Counted from the first letter of the stretch, positions 7,689-15,606 are shown. The stretch: 30,043 nt of DNA from Io17-Chloro-G2 sp034420695 (GCA_034420695.1 DAOULB010000003.1:1-30043), one strand, 5' to 3'. Numbers and translations: made by a program. Notes: generated by a model not told the origin, from the sequence alone.

Positions 7689-9344
7689 ATGACCGCCCCA
7701 GCACAGATCCCAGACTCCATCCAGGCCACCATCCACCAGGACGCCATCAACCGGGTCCCCGCCTTCTTCAACGCCACCACCCCGGAGATACTGAACGAGC
7801 TATTCCAGAACTCCCGTCGCTCCAAGGCCACCACCGTCACCGTAACCGTCGAGCCGGACCGGATAACCGTCTCCGACGACGGAGAGGGCATCCAGGACCC
7901 CTCCGCCCTTCTGTCCTTCGGGCAGACCGTCTGGGACGACGCCACCACCCAGAGGGAACACCCCGCCGGCATGGGCCTCTACTCCCTGGCCCGCACGGAC
8001 AAGGTTGAAATCACCTCCAAGACCCGGGGCAACCCCGCCTGGCAGATAGACCTGGAACCCGGCCACTTCGTGGGCGAGATGCCCGCCCCCGTCAACGTGA
8101 TGCCCATGGACGACTCAAAGCCCGGCACCAGCATCACCTTCTCCACCAAGGAGTCGGAGCACATCCAGTACACCCAGAACTCGGTCAAGGAGGCCGCCAA
8201 GTACTACCCCATCCCCGTCTACGTCGACGGTGAGATGGCGGAGACGGAGGACTTCATGAAGGCCGCCATCTACACCGAGGAGTGGGAAGGCATCAGGATA
8301 GGAGCCTACCGGGGCAACAACTACCGGCAGATGAACTTCCACGGCGTGGTAGTCAAGGAAGCAAGGCTGCCGATAGTCGACGCCATCGACTTCAACTGGA
8401 CCACCCAGGCCGAGGTCATCGACTGCCCCCACCTGGAACTCACCCTGCCGGCCCGGAAAGAGGTCGTTGAAAACACCTTCATGGAACAGCTGAGAGAGGC
8501 CTGCCGCAGGGCCATATACCGGGCCATGGCCGAACAGCCCGAACCCGTGGACGTCCCCAAGGCAGTCTGGGACGACGCCCGGAGGCTGGGGGTCAAACTC
8601 CCCATCGCCTCCGCCAGGCTGGTGCCCTGGCAGCCCGACCAGGCCAACTACGACTACTACCCCTCCAGAATGCAACGCCGCCCCGTCGACCGCGACACCG
8701 TGGTCATGGACGCAGAGATGGCGCCCCCCGACCAGCAGGCCCTGGCCCGGGCCCTGGAAAACGCCGGCACCATGGCCCGCTTCGTGGACCCCAACCACAA
8801 ATACCAAGGCTACAAGTGGTACGACCAGCTGACCAGGGCCGAGGCCCTGCACATAACCCTAGCCCAAGGCGGCCGGGTCCAAGACCTCAAGGAGATACGG
8901 GAAAACGGCAACCCCTTCGAGGACCAGCGCCCCGACCGCATCACCTTCACCCTGGATACCCTGGACAAGGACCGCAACCGGGCCACCATCTCCGTGCCCT
9001 CCGACCTCGCCTTCGAGAACGAGGAAGAGGAGTACATGGAGGACAACCGGCCCCTGGTGACCAAGGACAGCACCATCAACGCAGCGGACCTGGCCGACCT
9101 CCTCAAGGACTCCTACTTCAGCCCCAGCGACGACTTCGAGGCGGACAGCCACGAGACCCAGAGGGAGGAACACGAAGCCGCCTACGAGAAGACGGCCATC
9201 ACCCTGCTCTCCTCAAAGGAGGAGGCCCTCAAGACCACCCTGGAAAACGCGCTCAGGAAGTACGTCCTCTACGAACTGCCCGAAGACGTCACCGCAACAA
9301 TCACCCTGACCCGGGGCCAGCCGGTCCGCATCAACCTGGCCTAA
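7689..9344 (+). CDS. GHKL-fold ATPase (Hsp90/MutL/histidine-kinase ATPase type)
   Basis: 551 residues; AAGGAG about ten bases upstream. The Bergerat ATP-binding fold is at the N-terminus: N-box N36-E37-L-F-Q-N41-S, G1 box D63-D64-G-E-G-I, and the G2 lid HPAGMGLYSLA (91-101). There is no dimerisation-phosphoacceptor helix of a histidine kinase. After about residue 190 the protein is unlike MutL, gyrase B or Hsp90. It holds an aromatic region (NYDYYPSRMQRR), a very acidic part (FENEEEEYMEDN) and a C-terminal helical domain. It is therefore a standalone GHKL ATPase, likely a dimeric ATP-driven clamp or switch, of unknown client. It is longer than its neighbours and well preserved. The ATPase assignment is firm; the role is not known. 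Confidence 0.82.
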   Translation: MTAPAQIPDSIQATIHQDAINRVPAFFNATTPEILNELFQNSRRSKATTVTVTVEPDRITVSDDGEGIQDPSALLSFGQTVWDDATTQREHPAGMGLYSLARTDKVEITSKTRGNPAWQIDLEPGHFVGEMPAPVNVMPMDDSKPGTSITFSTKESEHIQYTQNSVKEAAKYYPIPVYVDGEMAETEDFMKAAIYTEEWEGIRIGAYRGNNYRQMNFHGVVVKEARLPIVDAIDFNWTTQAEVIDCPHLELTLPARKEVVENTFMEQLREACRRAIYRAMAEQPEPVDVPKAVWDDARRLGVKLPIASARLVPWQPDQANYDYYPSRMQRRPVDRDTVVMDAEMAPPDQQALARALENAGTMARFVDPNHKYQGYKWYDQLTRAEALHITLAQGGRVQDLKEIRENGNPFEDQRPDRITFTLDTLDKDRNRATISVPSDLAFENEEEEYMEDNRPLVTKDSTINAADLADLLKDSYFSPSDDFEADSHETQREEHEAAYEKTAITLLSSKEEALKTTLENALRKYVLYELPEDVTATITLTRGQPVRINLA

Positions 9345-9387
9345 AGGGCAAGCCCCGGGGCCACAGAAGGGAAGCAAGGAGACAGCA

Positions 9388-9588
9388 ATGTTCAGGGGAA
9401 TAACCGCCCGCCTACTCCACTGGCCCGACCGGAACGGGCCCACCTGGGTCGTGGCCGGACTGGTCCGGGAGCCCGAATACATCTGGTACCCCATAGCCGC
9501 GACCACCAGTCTGGAGACGGCCCTTGACGCCGTGATGGCAATAACCGAGCTGAAGCCCCGTGGACCAGAGGGAGAAAAAGGCGAATAA
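9388..9588 (+). CDS. Hypothetical small protein
   Basis: 66 residues, strong AAGGAG site eight bases upstream, 43 bases after the GHKL stop. It starts MFRGITARLLHWPD. The sequence has WVVAGLVREPEYIWYP (beta-like) and LETALDAVMAITELK (helical). It has no metal or membrane motif, and I do not recognise it. It is a probable fourth member of the operon from 7074. Confidence 0.6.
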   Translation: MFRGITARLLHWPDRNGPTWVVAGLVREPEYIWYPIAATTSLETALDAVMAITELKPRGPEGEKGE

Positions 9589-9647
9589 CCCGGCCGCCCG
9601 CCCGGGGCCCAAGGAAGACCCACACAACCGCGGAGGAGACACCCGAC

Positions 9648-9905
9648 GTGAACGACATAGACGACGTCCTAGACGGCGTCACCAGCGACAACGCCCGCTA
9701 CATCACCGTCCTTGAATGGAGGGAGAAGACCAGAGTCCGGCTGGCACCCAGGTTCCACAAGGAGGCGGCAACCTACATCGGCACCAGCCACAACCCCTAC
9801 CAGCTGACCCGTGCCGCCCTCACCGACTCCATCCTGAACAACCCCCTGGCCGACGACGAAACGGTACTGACCGACGCCCGGACCTACGTGGGGTGTGAGA
9901 TCTAG
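9648..9905 (+). CDS. Hypothetical small protein, GTG start
   Basis: 85 residues; GTG 9648 is preceded by GGAGGAGA. It starts MNDIDDVLDGVTSDNARY. An internal stretch SHNPYQLTRAALTDSILNNPLADDE is predicted helical. No known domain. It is the last intact gene before a repeated promoter-like element and a TnpB scar, so the operon that begins near 7074 seems to end here. Confidence 0.6.
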   Translation: MNDIDDVLDGVTSDNARYITVLEWREKTRVRLAPRFHKEAATYIGTSHNPYQLTRAALTDSILNNPLADDETVLTDARTYVGCEI

Positions 9906-9912
9906 CCCCAGA

Positions 9913-9957
9913 GGTGTCTGGAGGCCCTTAACCCAGGGGAGCAAGGCCGCATACAAT
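9913..9957 (+). promoter_or_regulatory. Repeated promoter-like element, copy 1
   Basis: GGTGTC at 9913, TTAACC at 9928-9933 and TACAAT at 9952-9957 with 18 bases between the last two. The copy at 15011-15055 has GGTGTC, TTGCCG and TACAAT at the same relative positions, both followed by CG. It points at the truncated gene at 10472, from which it is now separated by the TnpB fragment. Confidence 0.5.
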
Positions 9958-9997
9958 CGAAAAGTCCTGGGCGTTGCCAATGGCGCGCAGGCCACCG

Positions 9998-10473
9998 CTA
10001 TTCAAAATCTGCTGAAATCTGATACTCCAGCTCTGCAAGAGCCCAGACTTCACACATGAATTCACTTGACGCTTCACAGGCCGCCGCCGGCAGTACCGGT
10101 CTTACGCAGTCTCCACGCCCAGTCACCGGGAAGCTCAAACCCGGCCAAGCCGCTAAATTACTCGCCGCGTTGGCGTCGCGGTCATTTAGCACTCCACAAC
10201 CACCACAGAGCCACTCCCGCTGTGAGAGAGAAAGGTCCTTGTTTTCCCACTCACACTGGGAACACAGCTTCGACGAAGCAAACCACCGGTCCGCTTTCAC
10301 ATACTCCGCACCGTACCACCGGCACTTGTACTCCAGCTTAGCCAGGAAACCCGACATACCAGCATCCGAAATGGCCCGGGCCAGCCTCCAGTTCCCGACC
10401 ATCCCCGAAACGTTCAGCGTCTCCACCACCACCCGGCCCGCCGACTTGGCTATCACCGCCGTCGCCTTAGGTG
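9998..10473 (-). pseudogene. tnpB: TnpB (IS200/IS605 OrfB), C-terminal fragment
   Basis: On the minus strand from about 10473 to the TAG at 9998 the peptide reads KATAVIAKSAG, then RVVVETLNVSGM (RuvC-II Glu), WYGAEYVKADRW, and a zinc finger made of C-S-Q-C and C-G-G-C. It ends with LNDRDANAASNLAAW (RuvC-III Asp) and a normal TnpB tail. The RuvC-I Asp and the whole N-terminal half are missing: beyond about 10473 the frame stays open but does not resemble TnpB. TnpB is an RNA-guided nuclease that maintains IS200/IS605 elements; this copy cannot be active. The scar cuts off the start of the plus-strand gene at 10472 and is the only minus-strand gene piece in the middle block. Confidence 0.85.
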
Positions 10474-11100
10474 GAACCTCGTCGCCATGGCCAAGGCCGG
10501 GGAAAACGACCCCGACAGCGCCAAGTCCCAAATGCTGCGGGAAAAGGCCTTGGCGGAACTGTCCGACAGCTACTGCCCAGACTACCGCCTGGACGGGAAG
10601 TGGTGGGCCCTGAAGGACGACGGTTCCACCTGCCAGAACGCCGCAGACCTCTCCCGTTACGTCTGGGCCAACCGGAAATCGAACCTCACCGACGCCCAGA
10701 GAGAAAACCAGGCCCAAAAGGAAATAGACCTCCTGCAGAAGGCCGAAGGACCACCAGCCCAGGACACCCGCCTGAACCCCTTTCCCTTCCTGGACTCCCT
10801 CCACGACCTACAAAGAAGCCGCCGACTTCCTGCTCCACCCCAACGACAAGAACCCCAAGCCGGACTTCACAACATACCCAGACCACATGGCAGAACCCAA
10901 GAGACTCAGCATCATGGTCCTCCACATGCACCAGGAAACCAAGTACGCCCTGCAGCGGCGCTACCCCAAGACCCCCGCTGTATACAAGGGGCCCCCGCTC
11001 CCTGAGCCCCCCTTCCCTACAGACAAAACGGAAGCTGAAAAACAGGCCCTCTCCTCCATACGCCATGCCGCCACATCCAGGCGCATCGGCAATGTTTTTC
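10472..11100 (+). pseudogene. Unrecognised gene, 5'-truncated and frameshifted
   Basis: Protein-like sequence begins at the TnpB junction without a start codon (WNLVAMAKAGENDPD) and continues with ALAELSDSYCPDYRLDGKWW, DDGSTCQNAADLSRYVW and QAQKEIDLLQKAEG. Between about 10765 and 10800 the reading frame changes; the next frame gives TYKEAADFLLHPNDKNP, then PKRLSIMVLHMHQETKYAL. It fades into low-information sequence near 11100. A gain of one base or loss of two would produce the shift. The family is not recognised. The 5' loss and the lack of a clear end say that it is decaying, and the promoter-like element at 9913 was probably its own. Confidence 0.5.
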
Positions 11101-11381
11101 ACAGAAGCAGCAGGCAGGAAGAAAACTGCCCATCATGCCATGCCTTCGCAGGAACAACGCTCCCGAAGATGAGTACGCCGGCCCCGCCTCCAGCCAAGGG
11201 CCCGGCTCCTAACTCCAACCTCCAAACAGCCACCGACCAGGCCCTTCCCCCTTCCCTGCGCTTGGGGAAGGCCCGGTACGGCGCGGCCCGTCAAGCCCCA
11301 GGGCCAAGACCAACAGCGTCCATCCCCTCCCCCTGCGTTCCGGGATGGCCCGGGCAGAATACCCGACTTGGAGAAGAGAAA
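11101..11381. other. Intergenic stretch without a supported gene; one strong hairpin
   Basis: The frame that crosses this stretch gives only proline/alanine-rich filler. About 11246-11278 holds CTTCCCC and GGGGAAG around a GC-rich loop, a stem that may be the end of the decayed gene upstream. No promoter with a clear -10 is visible. Confidence 0.35.
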
Positions 11382-11744
11382 ATGCAAGAGATCAACGGCT
11401 GGACAATCCACGAGACCTGCGCCACCGCCCGCAGCGGGTTCACCATGCTGGGAGTCACCATCGAGGAACCCCAGGGAATCAGGGACGCCTTCATGAGGGC
11501 CGAGGACCAGATGACCGCCGCCGCCATAAACGGCCAAGTGGCATCACTCTCCGACACCATGGAAGCCTCCACCCCCGAGAGGGGCCGGGGCATCGTCGCC
11601 CGGATGCTCCTGGAAGGCAACCCCGCCTCCATCTGCATCATGCGCCCGGGCCGCAAGCCCGTGCCCGCGGAGTACACCCTCGAGGACTTCGCCAACCAGT
11701 TCCACCCCGCCATGGTGGCAATGAGCCTCCGGCCACCGGCATAG
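11382..11744 (+). CDS. Hypothetical protein
   Basis: 120 residues from the ATG at 11382, chosen because GGAGAAGAG lies just upstream and the longer open frame before it has no protein character. It starts MQEINGWTIHETCATARSG. A helical centre (AFMRAEDQMTAAAING, SLSDTMEASTPERGRGIVARML) is followed by ASICIMRPGRKPVPAEYTLEDF. No metal, membrane or catalytic motif is visible and I do not recognise a family. It is well spaced from the RNA ligase gene downstream (110 bases). Confidence 0.62.
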   Translation: MQEINGWTIHETCATARSGFTMLGVTIEEPQGIRDAFMRAEDQMTAAAINGQVASLSDTMEASTPERGRGIVARMLLEGNPASICIMRPGRKPVPAEYTLEDFANQFHPAMVAMSLRPPA

Positions 11745-11781
11745 TCCGTGGCCAAGGCTCGCAGTAACCCAAAAGGACACC

Positions 11782-11799
11782 GCCGCGCCAATGCGCGGC
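11782..11799 (+). promoter_or_regulatory. Stem-loop in the leader of the RNA ligase gene
   Basis: GCCGCGC-CAAT-GCGCGGC, a perfect 7-bp stem with a 4-base loop. It is enclosed by ACACCG (11777-11782) and CGGTGT (11810-11815). It lies 56 bases before the ligase start and has no U-tract, so it is a leader structure rather than a clear terminator. Confidence 0.4.
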
Positions 11800-11854
11800 C
11801 ACAGCCCCCCGGTGTAACCTCTCAAAAGGGACACCGGCCACAGGAGAAGGAAGA

Positions 11855-12947
11855 ATGGAATTCAAGGCTGCAGTCGTATCCCTGGACTCTGTCACCGCCC
11901 ACGAGAACGCCGACCGCCTGGACGTAGCCCGGGTCGGCGGCTACCAGTTAGTAACCAGGAAGGGCCTCTACCGTCAGGGCGACCTGGCGGTCTACATCCC
12001 CGAGGCCTCCATCCTCCCCGATGAACTGCTCATGGGACTGGAGCTCTGGGACCCAGAGAAAGGGACCGGCATGCTGGCCGGCTCCAAGGGCAACCGGGTC
12101 AAGGCCGCCCGCCTCCGCGGAGTGGTAAGCCAGGGCCTCCTCGCCCCCGTCCCCCCGGGCCTCAGCCTTGGAGACGACGCAGCCCCGTTCTACGGGATAA
12201 CCAAGTACGTCCCCGAGGTCCCCTCCTCGATGAACGGGGAACTGGCCCCTTCCCGGGCCTCAGTCCCCACTTCGACGTGGAGAACATCCAAGCATGGCCG
12301 GACGTCCTCCAGGAGGGCGAGCAGGTGGTCTACACCGAGAAGATCCACGGCACCATGGCCTGCTACACCGTGGTCCCGGGCCTCGAGGATGGGCGCCTCT
12401 TCGACGGCGATACCCTCATCGCCAGCAAGGGCCTGCTGCAGAAGCACAGCTTCCTCAACACCCCGAACAACCAGCGCAACCTCTACGTCCGGAACTTCCT
12501 GAACAACCTCCAGGCCCCCGAAATCTGGCGGGAAGTCCGGAAGCTGGCCAAGTACATGGACCAGCCCCTCTCCGTCTTCGGAGAGATATTCGGCCAGGGA
12601 GTCCAGGACCTCCACTACGGCCATACCGGCCAGGAAAAGGGATTCCGTGTCTTCGATATCCACATCGGAGGCCCCGACGCCCGCTTCATGGAGTTCCCGG
12701 ACTTGGAGATATACCTTGCCAAACTGGGCCTGGCCCAGGTCCCCCTCCTGTACGGAGGACCCCACTCCCAAGAGGCCCTGGCCCAGCACCGGGACAGCAG
12801 GGACGCCATATCCGGCACCAACGTCCGGGAGGGACTGGTGATCACCACCCTCCCCGAAAGACAGGACCCATCCCTCGGCAGGGTGAAGCTCAAGGCCGAA
12901 GCCCCGACTACCTGTTCCGCAAGGGCAACCAGACGGAATTCAACTAA
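11855..12947 (+). pseudogene. RNA ligase of the DraRnl (Rnl5) type, two frameshifts
   Basis: The start at 11855 follows GGAGAAGGAAGA. Residues 1-110 are the OB-fold domain (FKAAVVSLDSVTAHENADRLD, then KGLYRQGDLAVYIPEASI). After MNGE (about 12238) the frame changes; the following frame reads FPGLSPHFDVENIQAWPDV and carries ligase motif I, T-E-K-I-H-G-T (the AMP-accepting Lys). It continues with SVFGEIFGQGVQDLHYG, GFRVFDIHIGG and REGLVITT. At about 12895 it changes again to SPDYLFRKGNQTEFN, stop 12947. Each break is mended by one extra base (in GGGG near 12237 and in GAAG near 12900). The enzyme would seal 3'-OH/5'-P RNA nicks with ATP. Phages use such ligases to repair cleaved tRNA. Either this is a dead gene or the assembly lost two bases. 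Confidence 0.78.
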
Positions 12948-13030
12948 CCACCGAAGCAAAAAGAGAGACCTAGGACCGGCTTTGCACAATAAATACCCAG
13001 AAGCCCCCACAAGGAGGCCCACGGTGACTT

Positions 13031-13291
13031 GAGTGCATTGCACAGCTCCAACTGGACGAAGGGGAATGCAAAAAGTCCAGCTACGCCCCGGAAGTGCAAA
13101 CCACAGGACCCTGGAGTGCTCTGCCAGCCCCAGGCTCTCCAACCCAACGGGACCCCCAGTCCAAAAGACCAAACGTCCCCAAGGGTGAAGAATCCCTTCC
13201 TGGGCATGAGCGAGGCAGCGGCCTGCCGGCCGATTTCCCCCAACCGACAGGCCTTACCACAGGACTTACCGTCCTAACAGGAGACAAAGGG
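13031..13291 (+). ncRNA. Candidate omegaRNA (HEARO RNA) of IscB
   Basis: The 344 bases between the ligase and iscB hold no gene but many nested stems. TTGCAC 13038-13043 pairs with GTGCAA 13094-13099 and encloses CTGGAC 13052-13057 with GTCCAG 13075-13080. Further stems are CCTGG 13110-13114 with CCAGG 13130-13134; GGGAC 13149-13153 with GTCCC 13175-13179; AAGGG 13181-13185 with CCCTT 13194-13198; GGCCTG 13220-13225 with CAGGCC 13248-13253 (inner CGG/CCG); and AGGAC 13261-13265 with GTCCT 13271-13275. IscB genes are known to be preceded by such an RNA, whose 5' end is the guide. The guide should lie at the far left, around 12950-13037; its exact edge cannot be fixed here. Confidence 0.65.
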
Positions 13292-14713
13292 TTGAAAAGG
13301 TACACATCGCCCAACAACCAGAAAACCGTCCCGGTCCTGGCCCACGACGGAACACCCCTTTCCCCCGCCAGGCCCTCACGAGTCCGCCGCTGGCTGGAAA
13401 CAGGGAAGGCAGTAAAGGAATGGAGGCACGGCCATTTCACCGTAAGACTCACAAAGCACCTGGAAGAACCTAAAACCCCCGAAATGTCCCTGAACATTGA
13501 CCCCGGGGCCAAGGTCACAGGAATGGTCGTAGCAACCTGGAATCCCAACACCGAAACAACCTCCGTAGCCCCCTTCGAGGTCCACCATAGAAGCTATTCC
13601 ATCACCCAGGGAATGAACGCAAGAATGGCCCACCGAAGGAGCCGCCGCCTCCGCCTCCGGAGAAGGCCGACCCGCTTCCTGAACCGCACCCGCAAGCCGG
13701 ACTGGCTGCCGCCGTCCCTGCTGTCACGGCTGGCCAACATAACAACGACAGTCCGACACATCCGGGAAATCTTCCCCATCACCAAGATCATCATCGAGAC
13801 CAACCGCTTCGACCCCAGGCTCCTACGAGACCCCAGGGTGGAAGGAGCGGACTACCAGGAGTCCGAGCGAGGCAGGATGCAGGTCAGGGCATACGTCCTC
13901 CAAAGAGACAAACGGACCTGCCAGTACCAGCAAAAATGCAGAGCCGGCAAGAACCAAAGACTGGAGATGGACCACATCATTCCCAAGAGCCAGGGCGGGG
14001 CCACCCGGATAGACAACCTCATAACCGCCTGCCACAACTGCAACAAGGCCAAGGACAACTACTCCCTCGAACAGTTCCTAGCCAAAGAGCCGGACCGCCT
14101 GCGGCGCATCAAGGCCCAACTGAAGACCTCCATGTCCTCGGCCACCCACATGAACCAGCTGATACCCCTGTTGTTAGAAGCCATGAGATGGACCCGGCTG
14201 CAGGTTGAGGAAACCGACGCGGTCAACACCGCCTACACTAGGAACCAACTGAACATCCCAAAGTCCCATGGCAACGACGCTCTCTGCCTAGGACAGCCAG
14301 CAAGAGTGAACAACCTCCCGGAAAGGTTGACCATCATCAAGAGCACAGGCCACGGCCGCAGGCAGATGCTCTGGCCTCCCGGCAAGCACGGCACCCCCAG
14401 GTACAAGACCGGACCGGAAGGCCGCAACAGCCCCTACAGGGCTTACTGCCGACTTCCTAGGTCCCAGCAAGGTTTCACCACTATGCCAGGACACAAACTC
14501 AGGCAGCGGCGAAACAAAGGCATCACATCCGGAGACCTGGTCTCCTACACCCATCCCGTTGATGGGCAGAAGATGGGCTACGCGCTCCTGAACGACGGGA
14601 AGACAAGGGTTGGAGTAACAGAAGGACGTACAGTCAAAACCAACCAAGTAACCCTGCTAGCAAGAGCAAACGGCTACCGGATAAGCCGGGTAGCAAACAG
14701 CCCTTCTAAATAA
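13292..14713 (+). CDS. iscB: IscB RNA-guided nuclease
   Basis: 473 residues from TTG 13292, chosen for AGGAGA upstream and because the longer open frame runs into the structured RNA. Order of parts: PLMP-like start (VPVLAHDGTPLSPARPSRVRR, 13-33), RuvC-I with D70 (LNIDPGAKVTG), Arg-rich bridge helix (115-132), RuvC-II with E169 (KIIIETNRFD) and an HNH domain. The HNH domain has C210/C216 and C247/C250 knuckles, D227-H228, N242 and H248. RuvC-III with H326/D329 (SHGNDALCLG) and the C-terminal domain (RRNKGITSGDLVSYTH to LLARANGYRIS) follow. All catalytic residues are present and length is typical. IscB, the ancestor of Cas9, cuts double-stranded DNA guided by omegaRNA. No tnpA is nearby, so it is a standalone copy. 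Confidence 0.93.
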   Translation: MKRYTSPNNQKTVPVLAHDGTPLSPARPSRVRRWLETGKAVKEWRHGHFTVRLTKHLEEPKTPEMSLNIDPGAKVTGMVVATWNPNTETTSVAPFEVHHRSYSITQGMNARMAHRRSRRLRLRRRPTRFLNRTRKPDWLPPSLLSRLANITTTVRHIREIFPITKIIIETNRFDPRLLRDPRVEGADYQESERGRMQVRAYVLQRDKRTCQYQQKCRAGKNQRLEMDHIIPKSQGGATRIDNLITACHNCNKAKDNYSLEQFLAKEPDRLRRIKAQLKTSMSSATHMNQLIPLLLEAMRWTRLQVEETDAVNTAYTRNQLNIPKSHGNDALCLGQPARVNNLPERLTIIKSTGHGRRQMLWPPGKHGTPRYKTGPEGRNSPYRAYCRLPRSQQGFTTMPGHKLRQRRNKGITSGDLVSYTHPVDGQKMGYALLNDGKTRVGVTEGRTVKTNQVTLLARANGYRISRVANSPSK

Positions 14714-14748
14714 AAACGAAAAAGCATTTATTGAGCAAAGGAACAACC

Positions 14749-14976
14749 ATGCACCAAAGACCAAAATGCGAGTGGACCACATGCCACGAGGATGGCACCA
14801 AAAGGGCCATCCTCAGCAGCAGCACGCCCTGCGAGGGCTGCGGCCAGTACCACTCGGTCAGGGTCCACTTCTGCCCCGAACACTTCCGGGCGATGAAGCT
14901 CAAAGAGGCCTGCCATAGCCTGGGCAAGCTGGCCATGGGAGCGGACCGCCCCTACCGCCTGGTCCAAGTCTACTGA
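14749..14976 (+). CDS. Small zinc-finger-like protein
   Basis: 75 residues; ATG 14749 with AAAGGA seven bases upstream (an earlier in-frame TTG at 14731 lacks a site). Cys/His pattern: CEWTTCHEDG near residue 6, PCEGCGQYH near 28, and VHFCPEHF near 41. This gives two or three possible zinc sites. No known family. It begins 35 bases after iscB ends, but its base composition and Shine-Dalgarno match the block, so it is probably resident cargo and not part of the IscB element. Confidence 0.65.
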   Translation: MHQRPKCEWTTCHEDGTKRAILSSSTPCEGCGQYHSVRVHFCPEHFRAMKLKEACHSLGKLAMGADRPYRLVQVY

Positions 14977-14996
14977 CCAAGCCTGTTGACAGGGTA

Positions 14997-15016
14997 GACA
15001 CCTGCCGGCAGGTGTC
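14997..15016. promoter_or_regulatory. 20-bp perfect palindrome, probable operator
   Basis: GACACCTGCCGGCAGGTGTC is fully self-complementary. It is preceded by TTGACA at 14986-14991 and overlaps the GGTGTC box of the promoter-like element that begins at 15011. With no loop and no U-tract it looks like a protein-binding site rather than a terminator. Confidence 0.5.
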
Positions 15017-15055
15017 AGAAGCCCGTTGCCGGGTGCAAGACCCCCTTCATACAAT
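15011..15055 (+). promoter_or_regulatory. Repeated promoter-like element, copy 2
   Basis: GGTGTC 15011-15016, TTGCCG 15026-15031, 18-base spacer, TACAAT 15050-15055, then CG. Same boxes at the same distances as 9913-9957. The nearest gene starts at 15157, about 100 bases downstream. Confidence 0.55.
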
Positions 15056-15156
15056 CGGCCCGGGGACGGGGAGTTCCGGGACTCACCCATCCCCCGCCGC
15101 CGGCCCCGTTTCCGGAATCGGGGCCGCGGCACCTCACCCACCGACCGGAGAACACC

Positions 15157-15606
15157 ATGACAACAGCCGCCGACCATTGGACCCTGCTCCGCTCCCTCCC
15201 CGGCCTGGACCAGGAGGAGAGGGAGGACACGGAGGTGCAGATCGCCCTCCACTTCCAGAACCCCCAAGGCCACCCAACTCCCCCGGATTACTGGGAGTGC
15301 GCCCTGGACTACTTCCTGGAGACTGACAACCTGAACCAGTTCGTCCAAGACTCCGAGTACTGGCACAGCTGGTGGGACTTCATCATCTCCGCCGCCGCCT
15401 TCGAGTTCAACCTCTCCGCCCTGGACCCCGACAACCCCTCACCGGTGCTGCCCGGCAGGGCCGTCCGATACCTGGCGAAGGAGGGGATCAAAGGCGAGTA
15501 CTACACCCTCACGGACCCGGCCAGCGTAATAGCCTCCGTGGACTTCGAGGTCCATTTCCCGGAACCGGAAACAGCACGGCCGGTGCTGAAGGCCCTGTTC
15601 CAGTAA
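15157..15606 (+). CDS. Hypothetical protein
   Basis: 149 residues, GGAG six bases before the ATG. Acidic and aromatic-rich: WTLLRSLPGLDQEERED, ECALDYFLETDNLNQFVQD, YWHSWWDFIISAAAFEFNL, then DFEVHFPEPETARPVL. Mostly helical, with no signal, metal site or catalytic motif. I do not recognise the family. It is the first gene after the palindrome and promoter-like element near 15.0 kb. Confidence 0.62.
   Translation: MTTAADHWTLLRSLPGLDQEEREDTEVQIALHFQNPQGHPTPPDYWECALDYFLETDNLNQFVQDSEYWHSWWDFIISAAAFEFNLSALDPDNPSPVLPGRAVRYLAKEGIKGEYYTLTDPASVIASVDFEVHFPEPETARPVLKALFQ

Noticed and set aside
8115..8852. A 245-residue minus-strand frame opposite the GHKL gene, and similar long antisense frames at 5536-6030, 17542-18351 and 21203-21940
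   Set aside because: They are Gly/Val/Leu-rich shadows of GC-rich coding sequence, without ribosome binding sites or domain motifs, on the strand opposite to clear genes.
10487..11744. The plus-strand frames 10487-11005 and 10887-11744 as two intact genes
   Set aside because: Protein-like content switches frame near 10780 and is absent between 11100 and 11381; a decayed gene followed by a separate gene at 11382 explains it better.
13094..13291. Upstream extension of iscB from GTG 13094
   Set aside because: It covers the structured RNA stretch and has no protein character; TTG 13292 has a ribosome binding site and sits just before the PLMP-like domain.
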